The notes beneath the pieces were generated by a model. The model did not search any database and had not been told where the DNA came from. It was given only the letters and a program-made list of their open reading frames with translations. The position numbers and the translations under genes were made by a program. Source: CALRBF01 sp041164045 (GTDB taxonomy: Bacteria > Patescibacteriota > Minisyncoccia > SW-4-49-11). Taken from it: a stretch of DNA of 25,882 nt. Location: positions 1 through 25,882 of the forward strand of contig JBEAQD010000022.1 of NCBI GenBank assembly GCA_041164045.1. The letters run 5' to 3'. Within the stretch, counting starts at the first letter, position 1. The number at the start of each line of letters is the position of its first letter. Below are positions 1-8,151 of this stretch, piece after piece.

Positions 1-566
1 TAGGCAATACCCAATCCTAAGACTACGAATATAAGTAATACAAATATTGGATAAGCTAGAGCTCCTTTGATTTTATTATTAAGGTCATATTTCTCTTCTA
101 GATAGTCAGCCATATATAGTAGGGCTTCTTGGAGACCACCAGAGGCTTCTCCTGAGCGAATGATAGAGACAAATAATTTATCAAATACTTTAGGATGTTT
201 CTCCATAGCATCGGATAACAAATTACCATCTTGCAGGTCTAATACTAGCTGATCTAGAATTTCGGTAAAGTATTTATTTCCTTTATTTTGGTCTCGGAGT
301 ACAGATACAGCATCAACTAATGGAATTTGTACCTCCAAAAACACAGATAGAATTCTGGTAAATACAACTAATTCTTTAGAGGATACTCGATTAAATATTT
401 CTAAATCCTTACCAAATGATGACTGTTTATTAACATCTTGTAGGGAGATTACAATCAAATCTTTACCCTGTAGAGCACTTAATGCTGAATCCTCACTAGA
501 AGCAGTAACTATACCTTGTTTGGTTACCCCATCTTTAGTTTTTGCTAGATATGTAAATTTTGCCAT
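1..566 (-). CDS. pilC: Type IV pilus inner-membrane platform protein PilC, N-terminal part (cut by window edge)
   Basis: I translated the minus strand from an ATG at 564-566. It stays open for 188 codons to the window edge, so the C-terminal half lies outside. The protein begins MAKFTYLAKTKDG, the usual PilC/GspF opening. It contains one T2SSF-type helical domain (FTRILSVFLEVQIPLVDAV, then an SGEASGGLQEAL segment), followed by a first membrane helix near residues 165-188. In the family, PilC is the polytopic platform that couples the PilB and PilT motors to pilin insertion and removal. The gene starts 10 bases after the pilT stop and is the last visible gene of the pilus operon. No SD is seen. 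Confidence 0.93.
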   Translation of the reverse strand, partial: MAKFTYLAKTKDGVTKQGIVTASSEDSALSALQGKDLIVISLQDVNKQSSFGKDLEIFNRVSSKELVVFTRILSVFLEVQIPLVDAVSVLRDQNKGNKYFTEILDQLVLDLQDGNLLSDAMEKHPKVFDKLFVSIIRSGEASGGLQEALLYMADYLEEKYDLNNKIKGALAYPIFVLLIFVVLGLGIA

Positions 567-576
567 AATATTTTAT

Positions 577-1650
577 TTATGTTGATGATCTTTTGAGCAT
601 ATTTCTTAGACTAATTGGATCTGGTGAATAAAGCAGAGCAGTCTCATAAGAAACTATTCCACGAACTATTAAATCAAACAAAGATAAGTTCATAGAAATC
701 ATACCTTCCTTACGATTAGTTTCTATAACTGTATCTAACTGATAAATACGATTCTCTCTAATTAAACTTTTTACAGCATTATTGGCCAATAATATTTCAA
801 GAGCTGGAGTTAATTCTCCATTAACAGTAGGTATTAATCTCTGAGAAACCACTGCCTGTATAGAATTAGCTATCTGAGACCTAACTTGCCCTTGTTGATA
901 AGTTGGGAAAGTATCTATAATTCTATCAATCGATTGAGCTGCGCTATTGGTATGTAGTGTTGAGAAAACTAAATGGCCAGTTTCTGCTGCTGTTACAGCT
1001 ACTTTCATAGTATCCAAATCTCTCATTTCTCCTAGTAGAATAACATCTATATCTTGTCTAAAAGAGGCTTCTAGGGCATTACTAAAGCTTTTTGTATCAT
1101 ACCCTATTTCTCTTTGGGTAATAATACTCTTATCAGGATTGTAAATAAATTCAATGGGATCTTCTATAGTCACTATTTTAACATCCCTAGTATGATTAAT
1201 TTCGTTAATAACAGAGGCTAATGTAGTGGATTTACCTGATCCTGTAGGTCCAGTCACTAATACAAAACCTTGCATTAATTGAGAAAATTGATGCATCACA
1301 GAAGGCAACCCCAGTTGCTCAAAAGTTAATATTGCTGATGGTAAATATCTCATAACCAAATTAGGACACCCTTGTGCAATAAAAGCATTTACACGGAATC
1401 TAGCATTAGCTTCATCAAAGGTATAAGCAAAATCTTGCTCTTCCCCAGCATATAGAGCATCTATTTTTTCTTTTGTAATCATAGATAACAATAGTTCATC
1501 TAAAGATTCTTTAGTTAAAACTTCAGCTTCCTGAATTTGGATTAATCTATTTTTAACTCTTAAAATTGGTTTGCTTCCAGTGGTAAGATGAATATCAGAG
1601 CCTTTGGCTGTAACAATTTGATTTATAATCAATGATAAATTAATTTGCAT
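577..1650 (-). CDS. pilT: Type IV pilus retraction ATPase PilT
   Basis: A 357-aa hexameric motor ATPase that would depolymerise the pilus and drive twitching or DNA uptake. Visible motifs are Walker A GPTGSGKS at 134-141, an Asp-box TIEDPIEF near 161-168, Walker B ILLGEMRD at 204-211 and a His-box GHLVFSTLHTNSA at 225-237. An AVKSLIRE segment at 292-299 matches the AIRNLIRE motif typical of PilT and needed for retraction. Length is normal for PilT. There is no zinc-binding Cys tetrad, unlike PilB. It sits 11 bases downstream of the response-regulator gene and 10 bases upstream of pilC. Only one PilT/PilU-type gene is visible here. Confidence 0.96.
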   Translation of the reverse strand: MQINLSLIINQIVTAKGSDIHLTTGSKPILRVKNRLIQIQEAEVLTKESLDELLLSMITKEKIDALYAGEEQDFAYTFDEANARFRVNAFIAQGCPNLVMRYLPSAILTFEQLGLPSVMHQFSQLMQGFVLVTGPTGSGKSTTLASVINEINHTRDVKIVTIEDPIEFIYNPDKSIITQREIGYDTKSFSNALEASFRQDIDVILLGEMRDLDTMKVAVTAAETGHLVFSTLHTNSAAQSIDRIIDTFPTYQQGQVRSQIANSIQAVVSQRLIPTVNGELTPALEILLANNAVKSLIRENRIYQLDTVIETNRKEGMISMNLSLFDLIVRGIVSYETALLYSPDPISLRNMLKRSST

Positions 1651-1661
1651 ATATTTATAGT

Positions 1662-2036
1662 TTATATTTGTGGTAAGTGTTTTTGGATAGTACGCATCAC
1701 TTCAGCTGGAGTATAGTTGGATTTTACTATATAATCTGCTGCTCCTAGCTCAAACGCTCGATTTACATCTGTTTGAGAAGATAGATTACTAAGAACTATA
1801 ACCGGAATATCCTGTGCTTGAGATTTTCCTTTAAGCCATTTCAATATATCAAAGCCACTAATATTAGGTAAGATTAAATCTAGTAAAATTAAATCTATAT
1901 TATTTTTATCTAGAATAGACTTTAATTCATCTTGATTTAATACAGCAAATACTTTGATTTGCATTTCTTCTATTTTGTTGGCATACATCTGCTTTATAAA
2001 GGGGTCATCTTCTATAAGAACTATACTGCGATTCAT
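1662..2036 (-). CDS. Single-domain CheY-like response regulator
   Basis: A 124-aa receiver domain with no output domain. The acidic pair D10/D11, phospho-acceptor D53 (LLLDLILP), S83 (VIVLSNLS) and K105 (YIVKS) are all in place, so it should be phosphorylatable. It lies between pilB and pilT in the same orientation. This suggests it tunes the pilus motors, as PilG/PilH-type regulators do elsewhere. That role is inferred from position only. No histidine kinase is present in the window, so the phosphate donor is unknown. The 57-base gap to pilB is AT-rich without a clear terminator. Confidence 0.92.
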   Translation of the reverse strand: MNRSIVLIEDDPFIKQMYANKIEEMQIKVFAVLNQDELKSILDKNNIDLILLDLILPNISGFDILKWLKGKSQAQDIPVIVLSNLSSQTDVNRAFELGAADYIVKSNYTPAEVMRTIQKHLPQI

Positions 2037-2093
2037 ATATTATATATTTATTTAGTATAATAATATTATTATATTATAGTTTTTGTTTATTGT

Positions 2094-3809
2094 CTACATT
2101 TCTACCATTGTTAATAACTCAGTTAGGGAAAGATATCCCATTAAAACCTTAAATATACCATCTTGTTTTAATGTTACATAATTATTTTTTTGCAGATAAT
2201 TCACAATTTCATCTCCTCCAATATTTTTTTCAATTATCGCTCTTAACTCTTCAGTCATAGATACCACCTCAAATATTGCCATTCTTCCCTTGAATCCATT
2301 ACTACACTTAGAACATCCTACTGGCTTATAACCTTTATTAAAGTTACCAGAGTATACACTTCTTATATATGATTCATCCAAAGTATTGAGTGAATCTTTT
2401 ATATACTGTTGTTCTTGCTCTGAAAAAGTTATTTCTTGCTTACATTCTGGGCAGAGTTTTCTTGCCAATCTCTGAGCTATAACTACTTGCAATGAAGCCG
2501 ATAAAAGAAATGGTTCCACTCCCATATCTATAAGTCTTGGGATCGCTCCGGGAGAATCATTAGTATGCAATGTGGAAAAAACTATATGTCCTGTAAGAGC
2601 AGATTGTACTGCAAGACTAGCTGTTTCTCCATCACGAATCTCTCCCACCATAATCACATCTGGATCTTGTCTTAAAATAGATCTAAGTCCTGTAGCAAAC
2701 GTATAGTTTATATCTGGTCTAACTTGAGACTGATTAATACCTGGCAAATAATATTCTATTGGATCTTCCAAAGTTACAATATTTATATCTTCTGTGTTAA
2801 CTTGAGATAATAATGTATATACTGTAGTAGATTTACCAGACCCGGTAGGGCCTGTAAGAAGTATCATACCAAATGGTTTAGTAAGAGCATCCTTTACCAT
2901 TTCAGCCTTAGGTCCTATAAATCCTAATGCTTCTAGAGAGCGTATACCATTTGATGTGTCTAAAATTCTAAGAACCACTTTTTCTCCATATTGTGTAGGA
3001 AAAGTAGAAACTCGAAAGTCTATTTTTTTGTCTTGATCTATAATAGAAAATCTACCATCCTGTGGTTTTCTTTGTTCATCAATTTTGAGATTAGATAAAA
3101 TTTTAATACGAGCCACAATTGCAGAATATAAATCTCTTGGTAAAATAAGACTTGTATGCAACACACCATCTATTCTAAATCTAACCCTTACTGCTTCTTC
3201 TGATCCTTCTATATGTATATCTGATGCTCCTCCTGCTACAGCAGTTTTTACAATAACAGATACTATCTTTATAATGGGAGCTGTCTCAAGATTCTCTTTA
3301 TTAACATCTGATATATCTGGTAACTCTTGAGTTTGTTCATTCTTAGCTTTAAATTCTTGAATATTTTCCTTTACGGCATCAGTTAATGTATCAAATTCTT
3401 GTAATAATTTATTTATATCTGATTCTGTAGCTACAAATAGCTCAAATTTTAAAGATTTATCTTGAAAAATAAATTTTAATGCTTGTAGTGCATTATAATT
3501 ATTTGGATCAGAAATAGCAATAGAGATAACATTGCCATCTTTAGCAAAGGGAACTAAGACATAACGCTTCATTATTGTGACTGGGAACAAATTATAAATA
3601 TTTTTGTCAACTTTATAGTCAGACAGGTCAATATAACTTAATCCTAAAAATTCAGCATTAACTTTTAACAATTCTTTTTCTGTAAAGTTAATTGATAAAA
3701 AGTTTTTAATATCATCTTCAGATAAAGATTCAAAAGAACCTATTTCCTTGAACTTATATGGAAAATCTATTTTGAGAGATTCAAATGTTCTTCTTAAATC
3801 AAACTGCAT
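2094..3809 (-). CDS. pilB: Type IV pilus assembly ATPase PilB
   Basis: A 571-aa extension motor. The N-terminal ~140 residues form a T2SSE_N/MshEN-like domain, with LGLSYIDLSDY and FPVTIMKRY segments. A short charged linker follows, then the ATPase core: Walker A GPTGSGKS at 320-327, LEDPIEY near 347, Walker B DVIMVGEIRD at 384-393 and His-box GHIVFSTLHTNDS at 407-419. Cysteines C453/C456 and C499/C502 form the zinc tetrad found in PilB/GspE but absent from PilT. Length is normal. The gene begins 12 bases after the stop of a small membrane-protein gene and ends with TAG. Confidence 0.96.
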   Translation of the reverse strand: MQFDLRRTFESLKIDFPYKFKEIGSFESLSEDDIKNFLSINFTEKELLKVNAEFLGLSYIDLSDYKVDKNIYNLFPVTIMKRYVLVPFAKDGNVISIAISDPNNYNALQALKFIFQDKSLKFELFVATESDINKLLQEFDTLTDAVKENIQEFKAKNEQTQELPDISDVNKENLETAPIIKIVSVIVKTAVAGGASDIHIEGSEEAVRVRFRIDGVLHTSLILPRDLYSAIVARIKILSNLKIDEQRKPQDGRFSIIDQDKKIDFRVSTFPTQYGEKVVLRILDTSNGIRSLEALGFIGPKAEMVKDALTKPFGMILLTGPTGSGKSTTVYTLLSQVNTEDINIVTLEDPIEYYLPGINQSQVRPDINYTFATGLRSILRQDPDVIMVGEIRDGETASLAVQSALTGHIVFSTLHTNDSPGAIPRLIDMGVEPFLLSASLQVVIAQRLARKLCPECKQEITFSEQEQQYIKDSLNTLDESYIRSVYSGNFNKGYKPVGCSKCSNGFKGRMAIFEVVSMTEELRAIIEKNIGGDEIVNYLQKNNYVTLKQDGIFKVLMGYLSLTELLTMVEM

Positions 3810-3821
3810 ATATATATAAAT

Positions 3822-3992
3822 TTACTCAAAAAATTGTTTAATCACACTAATGTGATCCGTAATCTGAGCATCTCTATTAACGAAATCTATAATTGGCTTA
3901 ATAATATTAAAACCAAAATAAACCATTAAAATTATGCTTAATAAAATTATTAATAATGTACTACTTATGCTAAATTTAGATTGCTTTTTCAT
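3822..3992 (-). CDS. Small single-pass membrane protein of the pilus operon (56 aa)
   Basis: Read directly from the minus strand: ATG at 3990-3992, TAA at 3822-3824, giving 56 aa. It starts MKKQSKFSISS, has a strongly hydrophobic segment at about residues 12-33 and a short polar tail ending IKQFFE. The ATG overlaps the TGA of the PilO-like gene by ATGA, and pilB follows 12 bases later, so it is embedded in a translationally coupled operon. That context is the main reason to believe it is real. I do not recognise the family. It sits where pilP lies in classical pilMNOPQ operons but has no lipobox and is far shorter than PilP. Confidence 0.72.
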   Translation of the reverse strand: MKKQSKFSISSTLLIILLSIILMVYFGFNIIKPIIDFVNRDAQITDHISVIKQFFE

Positions 3993-4585
3993 AATTTTTT
4001 ATAATAGGTTTGAGCTGCAATTGATAGCTGTATATTTTGCTGACTAGATTCATTATTATCAATTGATATACTAATATCTTGAATATCTATATACTGCTTA
4101 GAGCTGGATAAATTAGATAGAAATCTATCTATCGATGTTTTTGGCCCCTTAATATTAATATTTAAATCTACAACTTTTAATGTATTAGTTTTTATATCTG
4201 TTACATTTTCTGTCATTAGAACATCTAAGTTTGAGTTAGATTTAGATTCCGAATTATCATCTTGTGAAGATATATTTTGCTGAGAATTTATAGCACCACC
4301 TACTTGAATATCTATACTAACTATAGATACTCCCGCATCTTTAGCAAACCTATCGATAAGATTAGTAATATCATTTCTATCAAATTGAGGTAAAACAAAG
4401 TCATTGATAGATGTTGACAATTTAGCTGGCGAATTATCATTAAATGCTTGTTTTATCTTTAATTCTTGCTCAGATATATTTAAATTTTTCAATCCACTAG
4501 ACAATCTAGGATATAAAAATGAGTTAACAGACCAAATAGATACCGTAAATATGACTAGTGATAATAATTTATTTAGATTTGACAT
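3989..4585 (-). CDS. pilO: PilO-like pilus alignment protein
   Basis: A 198-aa bitopic protein. A short cytoplasmic N-terminus is followed by a membrane helix at about residues 7-24 (LLSLVIFTVSIWSVNSFLY). A helical stretch and a periplasm-type alpha/beta domain follow. The call rests on its place after pilM and pilN and on the topology; sequence similarity is weak by eye. In the family, PilO dimerises with PilN and links cytoplasmic PilM to the pilus machine. A Ser/Asn-rich insert lies at about residues 105-125. It ends with TGA, one of two clear TGA stops in the window, overlapping the next ATG. Confidence 0.8.
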   Translation of the reverse strand: MSNLNKLLSLVIFTVSIWSVNSFLYPRLSSGLKNLNISEQELKIKQAFNDNSPAKLSTSINDFVLPQFDRNDITNLIDRFAKDAGVSIVSIDIQVGGAINSQQNISSQDDNSESKSNSNLDVLMTENVTDIKTNTLKVVDLNINIKGPKTSIDRFLSNLSSSKQYIDIQDISISIDNNESSQQNIQLSIAAQTYYKKL

Positions 4586-4588
4586 ATA

Positions 4589-5122
4589 CTATTTTAATGA
4601 TATTTCTACAACAAATGAAAAGCCTCTATTTTCATTATCAGCATTAACTGAAGAAAAACTTGCATTAGATACAACGGAAGAGAGCTGATTAAAGTTACTA
4701 ATTTGCTTAGTAACATCATTAATGGATGCAACAGTCATTGATATGTTAATTTTTTTAGTATTTTTATTATATGACAATGCAGTAACTCTTGAATTTAACA
4801 CATATACAGATTCTATTGCTTTTATAGCAGCAGTTGGATCATAAGCTTGCTGTATTAAATCTGAAATATTAAAGAGCCCCTGCTCTAAGTTAGTATCTAT
4901 ATAATAGGTTTGATTAACATTATCCAAATCTTGTATAGTTTTAGTAACTCTATTTTGTTCCTGAACGACAAAAAACCAATAAGCACCACTAGTGACACCA
5001 GAATATATAGTAAAGAGAATTATTAATATATAAATTAAACCTATGCCATTGCTTTTAGATTTAGAATCTTCTAATTGCTCCAGATTTTTTTGACTTTGTG
5101 GGACAAATCTTATACTATCCAT
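4589..5122 (-). CDS. pilN: PilN-like pilus assembly membrane protein
   Basis: A 177-aa protein with a short N-terminus (MDSIRFVPQ, comparable to the INLLP motif through which PilN binds PilM). One membrane helix lies at about residues 28-52 and an extracytoplasmic domain follows. It starts 3 bases after the pilM stop, and the PilO-like gene starts 3 bases after its own stop, so the three genes form the usual pilMNO set. The N-terminal binding motif is degenerate, so the name relies on order and topology as much as on sequence. Confidence 0.82.
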   Translation of the reverse strand: MDSIRFVPQSQKNLEQLEDSKSKSNGIGLIYILIILFTIYSGVTSGAYWFFVVQEQNRVTKTIQDLDNVNQTYYIDTNLEQGLFNISDLIQQAYDPTAAIKAIESVYVLNSRVTALSYNKNTKKINISMTVASINDVTKQISNFNQLSSVVSNASFSSVNADNENRGFSFVVEISLK

Positions 5123-5125
5123 ATT

Positions 5126-6196
5126 TTATTCTATATAATTTTTTAAAGAGACTCCCACAGACAATATTAAATCCTGCCAAATATCTAAAAAAACATCTTT
5201 ATTATTAACGCCTTTTACAGAAAGACCTGATATAGGAGAAGCATTAAATACATTAGTATTATCATCATTCAATTGAGTTCTTAGCACAAATTGAATATAA
5301 TCTTTTATCCCAGACATCTTCGAAGCCCCACCCAGAACAACGAAGTTATTAATTTTTATTCCCATCGTACTATCCACCGCTCTTAGCAACCTAATTACAT
5401 CATTAGATATAAAAGTACTTATTTTAGACTGAACAAGATCTGTAATTTGAGCATCAGAACCACTAATACCGTTCTGTTTTTTTAAACTTTCTGCTTCAAT
5501 AACAGAGCAGTTTTTAAGCTGAGCAATACTTTTTGTAATATGATTTCCCCCAAAATCAAATGCCTGTATTGTCTGAAGTTTCTTATCAGCATTCACTATC
5601 ATAACAGTACTAGTTCTAGCTCCCAAATCAATAACACAAACTTGCTTTTTGGGTAAATCGATAGACCTTAATGTAGAAAAACAATCTAATTCAAATCCCT
5701 TAATTTTAATACCAAGTGATTTACTTACCTCCACATATTTATCAGCTATAGTATTTGGGATAGCCATTATCAAAACATCATATTGATCTTGAAGATTATT
5801 TTTACCTAAATTAATCCAATCTAATTGAACAGTGTCCAATGATACAGGAATATGCTTTTTAGCCTCTAAAGGAACCGCTGTTAAAAACTCTTTCTCTTCC
5901 AATATAGTAGGAACTTGTATAACTGCAAATAGAGCCAAATATGATGGCAGCGCTATATAAGCTTCAGATATACTCATCCCTGATTTTGCAATCATAACTT
6001 TAATTATATCAGTTATAGATTGAGAGGAAAGATATACATCACTATCTTTTTGTTGAATAACATTATCTATATCATTATCCCATATGCTATAATTTGCAAT
6101 AGAAAATACATTTCTACCGCCAGTAATCTCGACAATTTTAATTGTCTGGGTTCCTATATCTATTCCAAAAGATTTTTTTTGTCCCAATGCAAACAT
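5126..6196 (-). CDS. pilM: Type IV pilus actin-like ATPase PilM
   Basis: A 356-aa member of the FtsA/PilM/actin-fold family. The phosphate-1 motif FGIDIGTQTIKIVEI is at residues 10-24. A second motif, VCVIDLGARTSTVMIV, lies in the middle, and the adenosine motif VVLGGASKMSGI is near residue 290. PilM is cytoplasmic and recruits PilN/PilO. It is the first gene of the pilus operon (pilM-N-O-small-pilB-regulator-pilT-pilC). A plausible promoter lies just upstream. There is no SD before the ATG. Confidence 0.93.
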   Translation of the reverse strand: MFALGQKKSFGIDIGTQTIKIVEITGGRNVFSIANYSIWDNDIDNVIQQKDSDVYLSSQSITDIIKVMIAKSGMSISEAYIALPSYLALFAVIQVPTILEEKEFLTAVPLEAKKHIPVSLDTVQLDWINLGKNNLQDQYDVLIMAIPNTIADKYVEVSKSLGIKIKGFELDCFSTLRSIDLPKKQVCVIDLGARTSTVMIVNADKKLQTIQAFDFGGNHITKSIAQLKNCSVIEAESLKKQNGISGSDAQITDLVQSKISTFISNDVIRLLRAVDSTMGIKINNFVVLGGASKMSGIKDYIQFVLRTQLNDDNTNVFNASPISGLSVKGVNNKDVFLDIWQDLILSVGVSLKNYIE

Positions 6197-6234
6197 TGTA
6201 TTGTTTTTATTTATATTATAAACTTATATTGATG

Positions 6235-6263
6235 ATTATATCATAAAATAAATAATTATGCAA
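6235..6263 (-). promoter_or_regulatory. Predicted promoter of the pilus operon
   Basis: On the minus strand, TTGCAT (6258-6263) is followed after 17 bases by TATAAT (6235-6240) with an extended -10 (TGA directly before). It would start transcription about 32 bases before pilM. The -35 overlaps the start codon of the divergent comF gene, so the two genes share this spacer. Confidence 0.55.
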
Positions 6264-6968
6264 GATTTTATCACTCAGTCAATAATTGACTTATTTGTCC
6301 CTAATCAATGTATAGTCTGCCAGAGACTTAATAAAGTCAATCTGTGTGGAAATTGTATAGTAAAAATTCCGAGAAATACAACTTTATGGGTAAAAGATAA
6401 GCCCAAAGAACAACCTCTATTCATACCTAAATTTAATACCAAAATACAACCAACTCTAAAAGATGGATATATAGATAGCATCTTAAGTTGCACTGAATTC
6501 AAAAATCATATTGTTAGAAAGAGTATACATTATCTAAAGTATAAAAATTTACCTAAAATAGCTCATCCATTGGGTGGAATTATGCTAAGAGCTATGAGTC
6601 AAAACTTAAGATTCAAAGAAAATATTATACTATGTCCAATCCCTCTACACCCTAATCGTTTTCAATTTAGAGGATATAACCAAGCCATTCTATTAACAAA
6701 ATACCTACAAGAAAATCTAAATTTACCTATATACAATGATCTCAAAAGAATTCGTGATACTCCTAATCAAATGAGAATTAATGACAGAGAAATAAGAATA
6801 CAAAATATGAACAATGCTTTTGAAGCCCAACAGAAAGCAACCTCCGATAGACAGAATATTATTTTGATTGACGACGTAACTACAACTTTATCCACAATCC
6901 AACAAGCCGCCAAAGCCTTATCTAACAAAGGGTTTAATAGTATAAATGCTATAGTTTTAGCCCATTAA
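6258..6968 (+). CDS. comF: ComF family protein (competence-linked phosphoribosyltransferase)
   Basis: A 236-aa protein. The N-terminus has a four-cysteine zinc-ribbon pattern, C18-x2-C21 and C30-x2-C33. The middle has the ComF hallmark PIPLHPNRFQFRGYNQA at about 127-143. The C-terminus has a type I phosphoribosyltransferase PRPP loop, ILIDDVTTT at 202-210. The usual TTGAT of that loop is TTTLS here. ComF proteins are needed for transport of transforming DNA across the inner membrane in naturally competent bacteria. The gene is divergent from the pilus operon, which fits a shared DNA-uptake role. It ends 10 bases before the next promoter region. Confidence 0.9.
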   Translation: MQDFITQSIIDLFVPNQCIVCQRLNKVNLCGNCIVKIPRNTTLWVKDKPKEQPLFIPKFNTKIQPTLKDGYIDSILSCTEFKNHIVRKSIHYLKYKNLPKIAHPLGGIMLRAMSQNLRFKENIILCPIPLHPNRFQFRGYNQAILLTKYLQENLNLPIYNDLKRIRDTPNQMRINDREIRIQNMNNAFEAQQKATSDRQNIILIDDVTTTLSTIQQAAKALSNKGFNSINAIVLAH

Positions 6969-6977
6969 TAAACTTTA

Positions 6978-7007
6978 TTGTGAATAATAATAAAGTTATG
7001 ATATAAT
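6978..7007 (+). promoter_or_regulatory. Predicted promoter of khpA-trmD
   Basis: TTGTGA (6978-6983), an 18-base spacer, then a consensus TATAAT (7002-7007). It leaves a leader of about 40 bases before khpA. No SD is seen in the leader. Confidence 0.5.
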
Positions 7008-7055
7008 ATATATTACAGAGTATAATTACTTTGATTAATAGATAAAAACACAGAA

Positions 7056-7382
7056 ATGGAGAAGTTTACTGATAAAGAATTTGTATCCTACGTTGTAAAA
7101 TCAATTGTAGATAATCCTAATGATGTATTGATTGAAAGAACTGTTGATGAAATGGGAGTTTTGATTACTTTACAAGTCAACCCAAGTGATATGGGTTATG
7201 TAATTGGAAAGTCCGGATCAACTGCAAAGGCAATTCGATCTCTATTAAGAATAGTAGGTGCTCGCAATAATGCTAGAGTTAACCTTAAGATTTTAGAACC
7301 AGAGCAACATGGTATAAGAAAAGAATCAGCTATTAGTAGCCATGAAGATGTAGATAAATTAGTAGATGATTTGGATATATAA
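7056..7382 (+). CDS. khpA: KH-domain RNA-binding protein KhpA (KH type II)
   Basis: A 108-aa protein. The N-terminal ~75 residues match KhpA (KEFVSYVVKSIVDNP-like opening), with the RNA-binding loop in VIGKSGSTAKAIRSLL near residues 49-64 (GxxG = GKSG). KhpA partners with KhpB/Jag in control of cell size and mRNAs in Gram-positives. It is longer than the usual ~75-80 aa, with a charged C-terminal tail of about 30 residues. It lies directly upstream of trmD. The common neighbours rpsP and rimM are missing here. Confidence 0.9.
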   Translation: MEKFTDKEFVSYVVKSIVDNPNDVLIERTVDEMGVLITLQVNPSDMGYVIGKSGSTAKAIRSLLRIVGARNNARVNLKILEPEQHGIRKESAISSHEDVDKLVDDLDI

Positions 7383-7393
7383 AGTTTTATTTT

Positions 7394-8086
7394 ATGAGAT
7401 TTGATGTATTGACTATATTTCCTGAAATAATAGAGTCTTATATCAATACCGGTGTAATAGGTAGAGCTATAAATGTAAAAAGAACTTTAACTATCAAAAC
7501 TCATAATATTCGTGACTATACTAAAGATATCCATAAAAAAGTAGATGATACTCCTTTTGGTGGAGGCGCAGGTATGATATTACAAATCGAGCCAATTTAT
7601 GAAGCTTTGAATAATATTATAAACCAAAATCCTGGGACTAAAAAAAATATCATACTAACTAAAGCTGGAGGAGATATATTTAATCAAAAAAAAGCTATTC
7701 AACTTGGAGAAGAATTTGACCATATAATATTTATTTGCGGCAGATATGAAGGTATTGATGCAAGAGTAGAACAATATTTAGCTAATGAATCATTGTCTAT
7801 TGGCCAATATGTTTTGACTGGAGGAGAGCTACCAGCACTAGTTATGCTTGATGCAATTGCAAGACATATACCAGAGGTTTTGGGGAATCAAGAATCTCTA
7901 AAACAAGAATCTTGGACTAATACCGAAAAAAAAGAATATCCACAATATTCTAGACCTGCTATTTTCAAGCCAAGTAATCATAATATTATATTAAACAAAA
8001 CTCCTAAAGAGTGGGTAGTGCCAGAAGTGTTATTATCAGGAAATCATCAAGCTATTCAAGATTGGAGAGAAAAGCATAGAAAATAA
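7394..8086 (+). CDS. trmD: tRNA (guanine37-N1)-methyltransferase TrmD
   Basis: A 230-aa SPOUT methyltransferase that forms m1G37 in tRNAs carrying G36-G37, preventing +1 frameshifts. Motifs are VDDTPFGGGAGM at 50-61, the knot segment ICGRYEGIDARVE at 114-126 and SIGQYVLTGGELPALVMLDA at 135-154. The segment GNQESLKQESW at about 164-174 aligns with the E. coli GHEASATEDSF region. The catalytic Asp of that region appears as Glu here. The start codon lies 11 bases after khpA with no SD. tRNA-Arg(GCG), a possible substrate, is encoded downstream. Confidence 0.95.
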   Translation: MRFDVLTIFPEIIESYINTGVIGRAINVKRTLTIKTHNIRDYTKDIHKKVDDTPFGGGAGMILQIEPIYEALNNIINQNPGTKKNIILTKAGGDIFNQKKAIQLGEEFDHIIFICGRYEGIDARVEQYLANESLSIGQYVLTGGELPALVMLDAIARHIPEVLGNQESLKQESWTNTEKKEYPQYSRPAIFKPSNHNIILNKTPKEWVVPEVLLSGNHQAIQDWREKHRK

Positions 8087-8090
8087 AATA

Positions 8091-8120
8091 TTATATTTTT
8101 ATAAAAATATATGCTATACT
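8091..8120 (+). promoter_or_regulatory. Predicted promoter of the membrane protein / tRNA / recG unit
   Basis: A weak TTATAT (8091-8096), an 18-base spacer, then TATACT (8115-8120) preceded by TGC, an extended -10 of the form ATATGCTATACT. The TATGCTA core recurs at several other promoters in this window. It begins 4 bases after the trmD stop. Confidence 0.5.
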
Positions 8121-8151
8121 TGATTTAGTATAAAAATATAGATTAAAAATT

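Noticed and set aside
3989..3991. UGA read as glycine (code 25)
   Set aside because: TGA closes the PilO-like gene exactly at an ATGA overlap and closes the gene at 13552. Long genes such as recG and pilB have no internal TGA.
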